Shown here piece by piece: positions 44,426 through 56,555 of a stretch of 64,000 nt of DNA; position 1 is the first letter of the stretch; each line of letters begins with the position of its first letter. Below the pieces are notes generated by a model. It saw nothing but the letters and a program-made list of their open reading frames with translations, ran no database searches and had not been told where the DNA came from. The position numbers were made by a program, and so were the translations under genes. The stretch comes from Pomphorhynchus laevis (lineage: Eukaryota > Acanthocephala > Palaeacanthocephala > Echinorhynchida > Pomphorhynchidae): the NCBI GenBank assembly GCA_012934845.2, contig WNNJ02001799.1:62001-126000 (forward strand), in the 5' to 3' direction.

Positions 44426-46444
44426 TCATTCCCATTCGATCGTACCGGGCGGTTTAGTGGATAAATCGTAAAATATTGCTTGAACTATAGTTTGTAGTTT
44501 TGTTAAGATGCCATTAATCAAGGACCAGTCAATATCATGTGCAGGTAACGGTACTGATGCCGTCATAAAGTCGTCTGTAATCACAGGTCTGATTACAATA
44601 CTATAGGGGTTTTCCGAATTTTTATATCCCAAGGGAACCAAGATAATAGGTACTTGACTAATCACATCAATATATGGTTTAAGCATTTTATTGACAATGC
44701 TATCGCACTCTCTTAATAAATTTAATGTATGTTCATTGACTCGGCATTTTAAGTAAATTGACAACGCTTCTGGATCTTGAAACGAATACACTAAGCGATT
44801 AACATTAGGTACAAGTTTGATAATGATCTGAGATAATTTTGACATGTCTGACCAAAACTCCGACTGGGAACAAACTTTGAAATCACTGCAGTGAACAGCA
44901 ATCGCGTATTTATAGGATCTGCGGTCTCCAGACACACCGACTGACTGTATTGGCAAAACCCTTAACTTAAGGCAATATTTTGAAATCAAATTAACAGCTG
45001 TTTTTCTATTTTCGTTGCTGCCATAGGAATGCTCTGATATGTTATATATTAGTTGATTAAGAGTCATTGACGCAGTATATAATGAGGGATTATTTAACGC
45101 ATTTTGGTCTGGGTCTGCACATATTATTCTCATAGCTAAACCAGGACCTGGGAATGGATGCCTTTTAATAAGAAAATCAGGAAAATGTAAGGATTTGGCA
45201 ATCTCACGAATTTCATCCTTGTGAAAGTCTATTAATGGTTCTATGATAGATCCGGCAGCCCTTAATTTTCGCACTTTTCGACTGTCGTTATGATGAGTCT
45301 TTATGCAGCAAGCACTTGCACTTGCTAAATGTGACGCACTTTCTATGAGATCCGGTCTCAACGTTCCTTGTGCGATTATACAGTTGGTTTCATTGAATTT
45401 TGAAAATATTTTGCTAATTGTTTCCGCCAGAACATCCATAAATGTATCACCAATAATCTGTCGCTTCACTTCAGGATCTTTACATTCTGACATCAATGTA
45501 CCATCTACATCTTTAGCATTCAAAAATTGAGAGCTTGCGTCGATGTATATAAAATTGTCAGATCTGTATACAGAATCTTTATAGATGATTGCAGGCATTA
45601 TTTCACAAACAGTTTCACTTTCCTCTTTTCTTGTAAAACTGTTATTTATATGGATACAAAACAAATTTTCTGAGCCAATTGCTTTACCTATTAAAGCGGC
45701 ACACACAGCTGAATCGATTCCACCACTAAGCAAAGTTATAACCTTCGATCCGTGCTTTACTGTTCTCTTTATTTTATTCACACAATCAGATACCCTATCT
45801 TCAAGCTTAAACGATGGTCGGCATCCAGCAATTGAAATGAGAAAATTCTCAAATATTCGAAACCCGTGATCGGTCAATCGAGTTTCCGGGTGAAATTGAA
45901 CACCGTATATGCGTTTATCTTCGTTCTCCACTGCTACTATTAATTGCTCATAGGATTTTACAACTGCTGTGATTTTTAAATTTGATGGAGTGTCATCGTC
46001 ATAAATCCATCCATCACCGTGTGTGAGTAACACGTTAGCAACTGAAGGAAACCCTGATAAAAGTTTGCTTTCTGGATGTACAATGCGAATCTCAAAACGA
46101 CCATCATTTCGACTCGGCATCCGTTTAATTTTATAATTGGATAGTTGAACTATCAGTTGCATCCCATAACAAATTCCAAGAATTGGTATACCACACTGAA
46201 ATAGTCTAGAATCACATTGAGGACTGTTATTATTTGTGACGGATCCTGGTCCGCCAGAGATAATCAGTGCTTTGTATTTATTTCGCTGTAATTCTTCAAT
46301 AGGAGTATCTAGACTGATCATTACACTCTTGATATTTAGCCTTCTTATGCATCTATCTATAAGCTTTCCGTATTGTGCACCAGCATCCAAAATTGCAACA
46401 ACATCAGTGCAATCGAAATTATGACTAGCTGTAGTTTCAGACAT
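44426..46444 (-). CDS. GMPS: GMP synthase (glutamine-hydrolysing), intronless
   Basis: This enzyme converts XMP to GMP using ATP and glutamine, the last step of de novo guanine nucleotide synthesis. In the 672-residue product the N-terminal class I amidotransferase has ILDAGAQYGKLIDR (19-32), SGGPGSV (63-69), the nucleophile Cys92 in GICYGMQ, and His185/Glu187 in GVQFHPE. The ATP-pyrophosphatase has the P-loop LLSGGIDSA (239-247), QGTLRPDLIES (359-369), KTHHNDSRKVRKL and RHPFPGPGLAMRI (428-440). The dimerisation domain ends with the diagnostic PPGTIEWE. The length and extra C-terminal segments match the animal form (about 690 aa) rather than the shorter bacterial one. There are no introns. 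ATG 46444 has A at -3. This is the only clear host gene in the window. Confidence 0.95.
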   Translation of the reverse strand: MSETTASHNFDCTDVVAILDAGAQYGKLIDRCIRRLNIKSVMISLDTPIEELQRNKYKALIISGGPGSVTNNNSPQCDSRLFQCGIPILGICYGMQLIVQLSNYKIKRMPSRNDGRFEIRIVHPESKLLSGFPSVANVLLTHGDGWIYDDDTPSNLKITAVVKSYEQLIVAVENEDKRIYGVQFHPETRLTDHGFRIFENFLISIAGCRPSFKLEDRVSDCVNKIKRTVKHGSKVITLLSGGIDSAVCAALIGKAIGSENLFCIHINNSFTRKEESETVCEIMPAIIYKDSVYRSDNFIYIDASSQFLNAKDVDGTLMSECKDPEVKRQIIGDTFMDVLAETISKIFSKFNETNCIIAQGTLRPDLIESASHLASASACCIKTHHNDSRKVRKLRAAGSIIEPLIDFHKDEIREIAKSLHFPDFLIKRHPFPGPGLAMRIICADPDQNALNNPSLYTASMTLNQLIYNISEHSYGSNENRKTAVNLISKYCLKLRVLPIQSVGVSGDRRSYKYAIAVHCSDFKVCSQSEFWSDMSKLSQIIIKLVPNVNRLVYSFQDPEALSIYLKCRVNEHTLNLLRECDSIVNKMLKPYIDVISQVPIILVPLGYKNSENPYSIVIRPVITDDFMTASVPLPAHDIDWSLINGILTKLQTIVQAIFYDLSTKPPGTIEWE

Positions 46445-47183
46445 GTTCTTAAATCTAAAAACTTTGCAATTAAACCTTAATGCACGAGGTTCATTACGTG
46501 TTTCTTTATCTGTGTTTGTTCATTCAAGATTCATTATTTATCTGTTTAATCAAAGAACCTAAATTAGCGTCCTCGGATATTTCCCAGAAACATTAATATC
46601 TTCATAATTAACCATAATGATAATTAGGCATATGTCATTCTAGTAATTGTTAGTGTCCTAGTGATCTTAATAGTTTTTAATTACGCTTATATAACAAAAT
46701 ATTTATAGATCTTGACAATGATTATCTACAGAACGAGAATCTGTTTTTATAAATCATTTTAACAATATTTTTAAGATTGTACAAAAATACTATTTTTGGA
46801 TAATTTCAAATAAAGTTAAAATAAACTATATTTCCTATGCTTAGGCATAATAAATTATCTACACGAAAAAAAACTATATTTTATTAATATAAATGATTAT
46901 TAAATGAATATTGTTATAAAATAATCATTTAGCGGGTGGCCATTTAGAGTTTCAGTTAACACTGAAATCAATATAGTAAGAACTATAAATAATCAATATA
47001 GTAATAATCAATATACTAATCAATATAGTAAGAACTATAAAATCTAATATGAACATATAAAATAGTAAAATATACTATTCACATATATTATATATTGTAT
47101 ATATGGTATATATTACTTGATACTGTAATGATATTCTTGAGATACCTGTAAATACAATTGTAACGTTATCTGTAACTAGTAAG
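46445..47183. other. AT-rich 5' flank of GMP synthase
   Basis: This presumably includes the promoter, but I can point to no specific element. A short local repeat (AATCAATATAGTA) recurs about five times between 46966 and 47035. Confidence 0.4.
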
Positions 47184-47224
47184 TTAAGTTAAAAGCGAAA
47201 TGACATTCGAAAATGAGAACCTTT

Positions 47225-47580
47225 CAACTATATATATAACAATATATAACAATATATATAACAATATATATAAAACAATATAACAATATATATAACAATA
47301 TATAACAATATATATAACAATATAACAATATATAACAATATATATAACACTATAACAATATATAACAATATAACAATATAGCAATATATTATAATATATT
47401 ATAATATATAACAATATATTATAATATATTATTATATATAACAATATATATAACAATATATAACACTATAACAATATATAACAATATAACAATATATATA
47501 ACAATATATAACACTATAACAATATATAACAATATAACAATATAACAATATATTATAACACTATAACAATATATATGTAT
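47225..47580. repeat. Microsatellite (TATAACAATA)n
   Basis: About 355 bases consist of TATAACAATA, TATATAACAATA and close variants, with no unique spacers. It begins directly at the 3' end of LINE fragment C3, whose tail it forms on the minus strand. Confidence 0.9.
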
Positions 47581-47585
47581 ATATA

Positions 47586-48375
47586 CGTGGCAAATGCGTG
47601 CCGGCGCACGCTTACATAACCACAACAACAATAAAAAATCTAAATCAGGTAGCGCGTCGGACCTCGAGTGGGAGCTGATTCCAGGCGAGTGGGGCGGCGA
47701 CAAGGATGTATCGGAGACCGTAGTTGTTAGAGTAGTTGGGAACGTAGGGTAAGAGGGAATTACGGGAACACAGCTATAGAGAGGTGGGACGAGTGTCGCC
47801 TAAGAAAGGGAGGTTGATGAACGATGGGAAGCCGACAGCGATGAGACGAAAAGTTACGAGAAGAAGGCGGATTGGTATGCGGATGGTAGGCCAGGAGAGT
47901 TGGGAAATATATGTTAATGCGTGATCAAAGCGACGGAAAAGTAGGAGCACTCAAACGGCGGAGTTGGTGATGCGTTGTAGGGGTAGGATGATGGATTTTG
48001 GAGAATTGGCGAAAAGGCTGATGCAGTAACCGATTTTAGGGAAAAGAAGCGATGAAAGAAGAGACTTACAGGAACGAAAGTCGATAAGGGGTTGTATACG
48101 GCGGATGTCACAGAGAATTAAGTTAGACGAGCGGACCTTGTCCCGGACGAAGGGAGGGTTTAAGGGAAAGGTGATCATCGAAATGGAATCCTAATAAAGT
48201 GAGATTGTGGACTATGGGGATTATTGATGATGCGAAAGATGCAGGGGTAGGAGATATGTTAGGTTGATGGAGAGGATCCACATTATTTTAGACTTGTCTG
48301 GGTTTAGAACGAGACGAAGATGGTAGAGACGTTTGTAGATAGAAGAAATACAGTTCGAGGCAGAAATTGCGATAT
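47586..48375 (-). mobile_element. Family C LINE copy C3, 5'-truncated
   Basis: Only the last 790 bases are present: from the HDIAISAS segment after the YADD box, through SSNLILCDIRRIQPLIDFRS and LLFPKIGYCISLFANSPKSI, to the stem-loop 3' end (47586-47616). It is broken by frameshifts. 5' truncation is typical of LINE insertion. Its 3' end abuts the microsatellite. Confidence 0.85.
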
Positions 48376-48544
48376 CGCAATTAAATAGCTAAAAATTATA
48401 AGCTATTTAAGGATATAAACTGAAAAAAATCATCTTACAAGATAAATTTATCATAAGAGATATCAATCATAGAAGATAATAATCTACAATCTTTAATAAT
48501 TTCAAATCAACAAGCATTTACTTACATTCTTACATTAAATCATA

Positions 48545-49020
48545 CAAGATCTGATTTAATTATAAATCAGAAAGACTCAAAATATTAGGTATGTGTAATA
48601 TCCGACCTCGTTTAATGTATTTAGATTTAATTGTCATGTATAAGATTGCTAACGGCTATGACGGATTCCTATTTGATTATGAAGGGTTTTAACCACGGCA
48701 CTTGTCATCAAGGACATAGTTTGCATCTTAGACCACAATATCATGGAAAGTAGCCCAGTGTTTCGCATCGTGCTGTTAGTGTATGGAACATGTTATCGGA
48801 TACTTTAGTACGTGTAGGCATTATTGCTACATTCAAAAAGGGACTTTGGAATGAATACGCCATCTCGACCAAGAAGCGATTCGAATGGCATACCCCACAT
48901 ATTGACTTCGTTCCGTACTTTTTTAATTTCGTTCCGTACTTTTTTAATTCTGTTTTATATTTTGGTGAACAAACTGAACAGTTTAAGGGCTTTGTCTTGT
49001 AAATTTATAATAAATCACAT
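48545..49020 (+). mobile_element. Family D LINE fragment D4 (ORF2 C-terminus and 3'UTR)
   Basis: The plus strand reads RPRLMYLDLIVMYKIANGYD, then HQGHSLHL and SHRAVSVWNMLSDTLVRVG. The 3' end TTTAAGGGCTTTGTCTTGTA matches the 3'UTR of D1 near 62945-62975. Two or more stops are present. It is a second copy of the D1 subfamily tail. Confidence 0.8.
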
Positions 49021-49206
49021 AATTGCGAAATGGTCAAAAAGGACATTAAAATAAGACAAGTGAAGTATAATAATGTTGTCAACATTACTTTGGAGTTTAT
49101 TGAAAAACAAGTAGCATGTGATACAGTTGGTTGTGATGTCTAGACATATATTACGGTTTCTAAAGAAGGAACCGGTTCCTGAAAATTGTGAAGACAATTT
49201 TCAAAC

Positions 49207-49960
49207 ATCGCCAGCCAACCATGATGTTCTCTTAAACACACTGTTGTATTGGAATTACAAGGAGGCAATTGCATCAAATCTATAGAAAATTCAAATCAAG
49301 ATCATTCGTCTTATACTCCTATACGAATCTGGAGAAGAGGCAGTACAAATTCGACAAAAAATCAGGACAATACAAATCATGCGGTGCTTAATAACATTTC
49401 ACATCAACATAATTTACACAATGCTAGCAAAATCAAAAGTAATATTTTAAGCAGCTACAGAGATTACTATGCTACTCGTAGACAGAACTCTAATTATCTT
49501 CTTGATAAATCTGGTGGTGTTTTAGACAAAGGACATAATGCTGAGATTAACAAATATGGACGAAATGATTCTTCAATTAGTGCGGATTTAAATTATGAAG
49601 TGAGAAATTCTGTAACTTCATGCGATGCAAGTGTTGATGACGCTGGCAATTCCTCAGACATATCAACCAATATAAGAAAAGTAAGGTATTGGAATTACGG
49701 CATAAGGATGAATATTATTTTTAATGGAATTGAAGAGTCGTGTATGATCAATCCCCAGGTAAGAGTTGATGAAGACGTTTCTCGCGTGCGTGCGGTATTT
49801 ACTTGACTTATGAAGAAATAGGATAATAATGTAAATACGAAACTGCAAATTCGGAGTTCAATTCGTCTTGGAAACCATACTACAGAGCAACCTCGCTTAT
49901 TGAAAGTCGTTTTGAGTTCAGTTGACCGCGCTGATATGTTGCTTTGTCGTGGTTACCTCA
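49207..49960 (+). pseudogene. LINE ORF1 fragment (B/C type)
   Basis: The 185-codon frame at 49249-49806 is Asn/Ser-rich and matches nothing by itself. After its stop, SSIRLGNHTTEQPRLLKVVL (near 49855-49915) aligns with AAFRLGK...RPRLLKVVF of B3 ORF1 and IRLNK...PPLLKIVF of C1 ORF1. I therefore read the region as the middle and C-terminal part of a CR1-type ORF1. The finger part is absent. Confidence 0.6.
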
Positions 49961-50059
49961 CAGAGTAGAATAATTAAAAGAAATACGAATCTATACATAA
50001 GAAATTTCCAAGTAGCTAAGTGACCACCATCAGTACGTTGCACCCCGCTTTTCCTTTGT

Positions 50060-50562
50060 GTGTGAACACTTCGTCAGTGACAAGGTTCTTAAACCCTTTG
50101 TCCGTGACAAGATCCGCTCGTTTAACTTAATTCTCCGTGACATCCGCAGCATATACCCTCTTATCGACTTCCGTTTTTGTATGCCTCTTCTTTCATCGCT
50201 TCTCTTCCCTAAAATCGATTACTGCCTCAGCCTTTTCGTAAATTCTCCAAAATTTATCATCCTAACCCTACCACTCCACCGTTCGAGTGATCCTACATCT
50301 CGTTGGTTTCGATCACACATCCACATCTTGCCAGCTCGCCTGGCCCACCATCCGCATCCAATTACGCCTTCTCGTCACTTTTCGTCTCATCGCTGTCGGC
50401 ACCCATCGTTCATCAACCTCCATTTCTTAGACGACACTCGCCCCACCTCACTATCTCTGCGTTTCTGTCATTCCCTCTTACTCCACGTTCCCAGTAACTC
50501 CAACAACTACGGTCTCCGATCCTTTCTCGTCGGCCACTTAAAAAGCATTTTTTCTCCTTAAC
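50060..50562 (+). mobile_element. Family C LINE fragment C5 (RT C-terminal part)
   Basis: The 167-codon frame carries LKPFVRDKIRSFNLILRDIR, LIDFRFCMPLLSSLLFPKI and HPSFINLHFLDDTRPTSLSL, all close to C1 residues about 770-940. A frame change near 50275 scrambles the middle. It stops abruptly before the C-terminal WNQLP segment, and no 3'UTR follows. Confidence 0.85.
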
Positions 50563-50579
50563 TAAAGAATGGGTTTTAT

Positions 50580-50930
50580 TATAATTCCAATTTTGATGAT
50601 TTAATTAATTTTTCTGAGGTACATGCTAAAACTAGCAAAACCTTTACGCTATCAGAGCATCCGCTTTATATTGGTTATTTAAACGTTAGAAGCTTTTCAT
50701 CGCAATTTAATATTTTGCTCGACTATATTGCTGATAATCATTATGAAATATTGTGTATTTCACAATCTTAGTTACATTTCTGATAATTTGTTTCATGTTG
50801 TAGGTTATAAGTTAGTAAGAGCGGATCACTTTCCTGGTATGCGAGATGAAGTTGTAGCATTCGTTCAAATATTCATCATCGTAACTCTCATTTATTTCAC
50901 CTATATTGTAAAGAACATATAAGAATGCAC
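50580..50930 (+). mobile_element. Family D-type endonuclease N-terminal fragment
   Basis: The plus strand reads LYIGYLNVRSFSSQFNILLD, then YIADNHYEILCIS (a Gln where the catalytic Glu of SETW is expected) and, in a neighbouring frame, FHVVGYKLVRADHFPGMR. This is the start of an APE endonuclease. Stops are present. Confidence 0.65.
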
Positions 50931-51114
50931 ATTTGTAAATAATTATGGATTCATTGAATATAAATCTCATTTATCAATTATTGAATAAATCCAAAGTTAT
51001 AAAATTATAAAAATAAAAATTGTTTAAAACGTAATAACACCATAATTAATTGTGCTTAAATAAGTTAAATGACATAATGTATAATTTATTTTTTAACACA
51101 TGAATTGCTACTCT

Positions 51115-51325
51115 CTTTATTCCCTTTCCATGTTTGATGTCAACAGCATCCATTGTCGATCGTAACATGCACTGACGGGAGGTGATGTTAAATAGACTTG
51201 TACTTGAGAGGAACATAGGCAGAATGATGGTAATGGGGGAGTAGTTGTACGAATATACGAAAAGGAAAATGGATTTTTGAGATGAGAGACAAGTTCGGCA
51301 ATTTGGGTTAATTGTGTATGCAAAC
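51115..51325 (+). mobile_element. Short LINE endonuclease fragment
   Basis: HRQNDGNGGVVVRIYEKENG on the plus strand resembles the GGGVxxY segment of APE endonucleases (compare CGGGVAVYVRNN in D3). There is little else to support it. It may belong to the same copy as the fragment ending at 50930. Confidence 0.45.
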
Positions 51326-51439
51326 CTATAACTAAATATTAATCTGGTTATAGGTTGATGCCATGTTCAAGCAACGAAATCAATGCTGATCATTATTGCC
51401 CATTAAAATAAAACACGTCGCAATAGGTTATATAGTGTT

Positions 51440-51527
51440 CAGTGACACTGATCACATACTGGTCTATAGCAGTTTTTTCCAATCAGTGACACTGATCACA
51501 TATTGGTCTATAGCAGTTTTTCCCAAT
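51440..51527. repeat. 44-bp tandem duplication
   Basis: Two adjacent 44-bp units (51440-51483 and 51484-51527) differ at very few positions. Each begins with the palindrome CAGTGACACTG. A short open frame (51396-51617) runs through it, but I recognise no protein. Confidence 0.85.
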
Positions 51528-51619
51528 CCGGTATACGCCCACATGAAGGGCCTACCATATTTCAAGGAGAAGCTAAAGACAGTACTCTCTAAATATTCGG
51601 GGAAGGTGGATGGATGATT

Positions 51620-54160
51620 AAAAAGAGGTAGTTTAAAAAATTACATAGAGTACATGTTTAGTGTATAAATCGATTATGATAGTCAAACGATTACCAACAG
51701 GAAGGGCATAAAAACGCCTAGATCTTTTACAAAACCATTATTCAGTTGCATTATTTCTTTAATAATATCAATTAAACATGTTTTTTAATTTGAGAGTTAG
51801 AAAGCAATATAAAATTCATTCGTTATAAATATCTTATTATTTTTAGCTCTTAATTTTATAATCCATAACAGAGAATTAGTATATTGAACAAAAATAAGAC
51901 AATGCAGCGTAAACTATTTGAATTGGGATTTTATACCGGCAACTGAAAACAAATTGTCGTTGATATGTCTATTATATGAAAAAGGCTTGATATATATAGA
52001 GTCAATGATGCTGTCAAAATTAAAGAACACAAAAAATCTATACAATAAATATAAAGATTAAAGCTTATCGTTCTTTCAAATAAATTTTAAGTTTAGGATA
52101 GTATCGGTGTTAAATTTAAATGCCATAACAAAAATATTATTAATAAAACCCCGCGACTGATGTTCAGGTCTTAAAACAAGTGTGGTAATTCTGTTATTCA
52201 TTACATAACAAAGACGTTGGTGGACGTTGCTTAAGTCAGATTCTTGACAACTCCAAGTAAAATATACCACAAAACGCAAGTATTTAGAAAAATATTCAAC
52301 AGAAAAAATTGACTGCAATAAAAATCTGTCAAGATGTCATACTACATATGATACTACATATTTATTAAAACATAAATCATCTTTCACTTATTAGAGCTAG
52401 TAGTGAACGATGGTGGTGTTAAAATGCATATGATAGGAGTAAAGAATCTAGGTTTTTTTGAATTTTGTGCAACAACAAAATTTGTGTTTATCGTTCACCA
52501 ACTACTATAGCGTGTATTGTTAATTACACATCCATAAATATATGTTATGCTTGATATCTTATATACATTATCTTTATCATGACGAATTAATTGGAAATAA
52601 TAAAATGAAAAAATTTATAATGAAATATAATTTGCTAGTAATAAAATGTTATTTAATTAATGTTGTTCAATTAAATTGTCCTTAAATCGTTAGAGTTTTA
52701 TTTTTTAATTGTTTAGAATTTTGTGGCACAATTAATCTTTTCGATTTTGTATAAAAAGCCGATCTAAATTTTTTAATTTAACGTCATTTTTAAATATAAT
52801 TTGCATGCTCTTATCGATTCAGAAATATAAACGTGTTTTAGAAATTTTCTATATCTTGTCTTCAAAATTATAATTTTTAAAATTAATTTTTAAATTATAT
52901 AATTACTATAAATTAAAAATTTAATAAATTTAATCAAATTAATTAAATCTAATGAAACTAATAAGTTTAATGTTAAAAAATAAAATTATATCAAGTATTT
53001 CAGTAGTATTATTATTAATTATTTAATAATAATATTAATATTAATAATAATATTTAATATTAATTATTATTAATTATAATTATTTCAAGTATTTTTGTAT
53101 AAAAATATGAAAAATATCGTATTTGTTGTGTTTTGGTCATATAATTTTACAAAAAATTGAAGTTTTGTAATTTAAAATTGTTTATGAGTCCAAACTTATT
53201 TTTAGGTTGAACTTATAAATATTAAAAATGTAAAAGTGCCATAACAGTTTCGTTGATGGCTATTTAGCTTAGGAATTTTTTGTCCGTTAGAGAATTATAC
53301 ATCATGACTCATTGTTGAATGGTTTTAAAAATTAAAGCAATATATAATTTGAATTATTGTGAATAAATACTTTTCATTTTCAGGGCAGTTAACATTTTCT
53401 TATAAAAAGGTAAATTTTATAAAATGAGTTGGATAATGCGAAAAAAACAAGCCAAACGTCGTGTAAGTGAAAACTGAGCCTGTCATAATTAATGTGATAA
53501 TTGTTTCGCTACTATGATTTAACTTCTGAATAAATGACTAACAACTCACTTACTGAATATGTAATCATATATTAAATAGTTTACAACTAAAATACGGGAA
53601 TATTCATTACAATATGTAAGTTCACTTTAGTAAAAATTATTAAATTTGTCAATAAACCAAAAACTAAAATTTACTTAATTTTACTAATAAACGGTAATTT
53701 TTGCTTAAAACAAATTTTCTATTGCATAATTTCAAGTTTAAATAAACATTTGAGTTTATAATATAAAAATAGACATTTTAACCCAGGTTGGACCAGATAT
53801 TTTCAGAAAATTTAGTAGTTCTCTTTTTTGCTTCTGGATCCTAATGTATTTTATTGCTGACTATACCTTGTATTCCATTTCATAGCCATGTAGCTTATTA
53901 AATGTTTGTTATTAATAATAAACGGACAGAGATTTATCTAGTTCTGATTCGAAAAATTTTTTAAAATTAAATCAGCGGTTAAATATGAACGGTCCTGCTT
54001 ATTTTTATTTTAAAATAAAAAATTAAAACAGAACTTTATATTGACATTGTATTTCGAGATAATATAAAATGTGGGAACAAGCTAAATGATTATTTTGTAA
54101 TTTTTAAATAATAACTTTTATTGTTATAAAAGTGATCAATAGATACATATTTTATTTGTA
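51620..54160. other. AT-rich desert
   Basis: About 2.5 kb of extremely AT-rich sequence. I find no credible ORF, LINE motif or RNA gene. Runs of AATAATATTAAT-type simple sequence lie near 52900-53090. GTGGCAAATGCG at 54161-54172 is the tip of the family C/S-type 3' end in minus orientation. Confidence 0.5.
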
Positions 54161-54174
54161 GTGGCAAATGCGCC

Positions 54175-56310
54175 CTAATGCTTTCAAGAAGAAACTCGAG
54201 GTCCGCGTGAAAATCAAGTGGTTAATGCTCTCAAAACCAACACAGATGCAATTCAGTCAATACTTTCAACAGCGTCCTGGCCAAACCCCGCTGTTGTTAG
54301 AGTACATGGCGCGTGGAATTACTTTCAGAGAACCTTAGAGTCGCTGCTTATTTTATTCTCTCCACTTAGAAGCAGGACACGTCGAAAAGATTCTCCCTTG
54401 TTCGATTCTGAGTTACGTTCAGTATTGAGGACTCGTAATTTGATCTTCAATCGCTACAAAATTGGGGAGTGTGGTTATGATGTTTTTAAGCAGGCAAGAA
54501 ATTTATTCAATTCATTGAAGAGAAAGAAGAGATGTGCATTTGAGAATGCATTAGCTAACCAGTGTGAATACGATTTAAAGGTCCTTTTTCAGTACCTATC
54601 AAGTAGGGGAGCTGTTGATTCTTCGATTTGTCACTACTTCTATGACATTTCTGCGAATGACCTAGCTGAAAAGTTTGCGGCACACTATTGCGCTTTAGTA
54701 GAGCCTGCAAATGAACGTGAAACTTTTTGTATGGAATCTAGTGTGCTGAACACTTACTCTGACACGTGTATTGAGTTGGACCTTGACAATTTGATAACGC
54801 CAGCTAAAGTCTATTCCGAATTACGTCGTCTAAAAGCAAATAATTCAAGAGGTTGTGACTTACTACCTTCTGTTTATCTGCGCAGATTATCAGGCTCAAT
54901 TTTCTTTCCTCTCTGTGCAATTTTTCGCCAGTCAATCCTAGAAAGATCTCTTCCTAATGTGTGGAAGCAGTCAATTGTTCTTCCCTACTTCAAGAAGGGA
55001 TATCGCTCTTCCGTCGAGAATTATAGGCCGGTGAGCATTACCTGCATTTGCTGTAGAGTGTTGGAGACGTTTGTGTATCGATACATGGTTGATTTTTTTC
55101 GTGTAGGAAAAATTTTAATCCCTAATCAGCACGGATTTCGGGAGGGTTAATTAACTGTTTCAAATTTGCTTGATGATCATCTTGATTGGACAGCGAATAA
55201 GGCACACTATACTGATACATACTTTATATTCTTCAACTTTTCAAAAGCTTTTGATAGAGTAGATCATGGTCTGCTTCTTCAGAAACTTGTCAATACTGAA
55301 CTCCCAAACATAATGGTTGATTGGATTAGAGAATTTCTTCGTGATCATTGCTTTCGAGTACTTGTCGATTGGTCATTGTCTGTGTCTAGAAAATGTCATC
55401 TTGGAATACCTCAAGATTCAGTTTTGGGTCCGCTTTTATTCAGCATTTATGTTAACGATTTGCCTGGGTGCATTCGCTCTCGATCATGTTTTATGAAAAT
55501 GATTCAAAAATATGGCGGCCCATTCATTCATGTGAGGATGTTGATAATTTGCAAACTGACATAGATAATGTGGAGTTGTGGGCGGCGTCTAACAAGCTTG
55601 TGATAAATGTTTCGAAATGCAAACACATGCGTATTATTGGTAATGCTCGCAAGCAACTAACATCTATTTGTTACAAATATAAGAGCTGTCTTGTTGAAAG
55701 TGTCGATAGTTACAAATATTTAGGAGTATGGGTTATAACTAATTTATCAACCAAAAAGAACACTGAGCAAGCTTGTGCCAACTCAAATAAAATGATAGGT
55801 ATGATTCGACGCGCGTTTGTTCGCGTTGATCGGAAGTCTCTGCGGCCTCTGATTTTAGTTTATGTGCAGCTCCGGTTGTATACCCACGTACTGTGCATGA
55901 ACATAAGAAATCAGAGAGTGTACTTCACAGGGCTACAAAGCTAGCACCAACGTTGTTGTGGCTGCCTTATGAAGATAGACTGAGATCACTAGGACTTTAG
56001 ACCGTCACATCGACCCGTCGGTACATGAATATGTGCCTTGTTTGGCATTTATTCCAACGTCCCTATCACCCTCTTCGGAGTAGGGTTCAATTACAGGGTT
56101 CAAATGTTCTTCAAGGTCATTCTTTAACTATTTGAAGAAACAGGGTACAGAAATTGAGCGCGATACAATTTGATGAAAGAATTGTTGAGCTTTGTAACAA
56201 CCTTGATGCAGTCACCGTAGGATGCAGTTCACTTAGTCTTCTTTAAAAGAAGACTACGAATGGATCAGGCAATGTTTCGTGTTGCATTTCCTTATTTTAA
56301 TAACTAATTA
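54175..56310 (+). mobile_element. Family B LINE copy B4, ORF2 without endonuclease
   Basis: The open block 54218-55150 covers the endonuclease-RT linker and RT start (VENYRPVSITCICCRVLETF, IPNQHGFREG). After a stop it continues with FFNFSKAFDRVDHGLLLQKL and GIPQDSVLGPLLFSIYVNDL (55166-55564). The YADD segment is lost in a frame change near 55490. ELWAASNKLVINVSKCKHMR and YKYLGVWVITNLSTKKN follow (55468-55944), and the C-terminus is broken by stops to about 56310. It is close to B2 and B3 in every motif and 5'-truncated. Confidence 0.85.
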
Positions 56311-56329
56311 ATTTATTTACGAACTTATT

Positions 56330-56555
56330 GTGAGCCAGCTATTTGAGCTAATGCTCGTATGTTGTTGAATGTATAATAATGCGCGCTTATGAGCCCACGT
56401 AAAAGCAAAAGTAAAAAATATGAAAACAAAATACATTGTAAAATGAATTTGTTGATGAAATTGAAGGAGGTATATGAGTGGAATGTAGCAAGACGTCGGG
56501 GAAAACAAAAAAAAATATTTGAGTTGAATAAGACGTTTATGAAATGGATTTATTG
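56330..56555. other. Short AT-rich stretch between B4 and C6
   Basis: No LINE or host motif is seen. The 113-codon minus frame here is Phe/Ser-rich and unconvincing. Confidence 0.4.

Noticed and set aside
44426-46444. Bacterial origin (horizontal transfer or contamination) for GMP synthase
   Set aside because: The product has animal-type length, C-terminal insertions and ending, and lies in DNA full of animal LINEs.
47184-47703. Tyr/Ile-rich ORFs across the microsatellite
   Set aside because: They are translations of a (TATAACAATA)n repeat.
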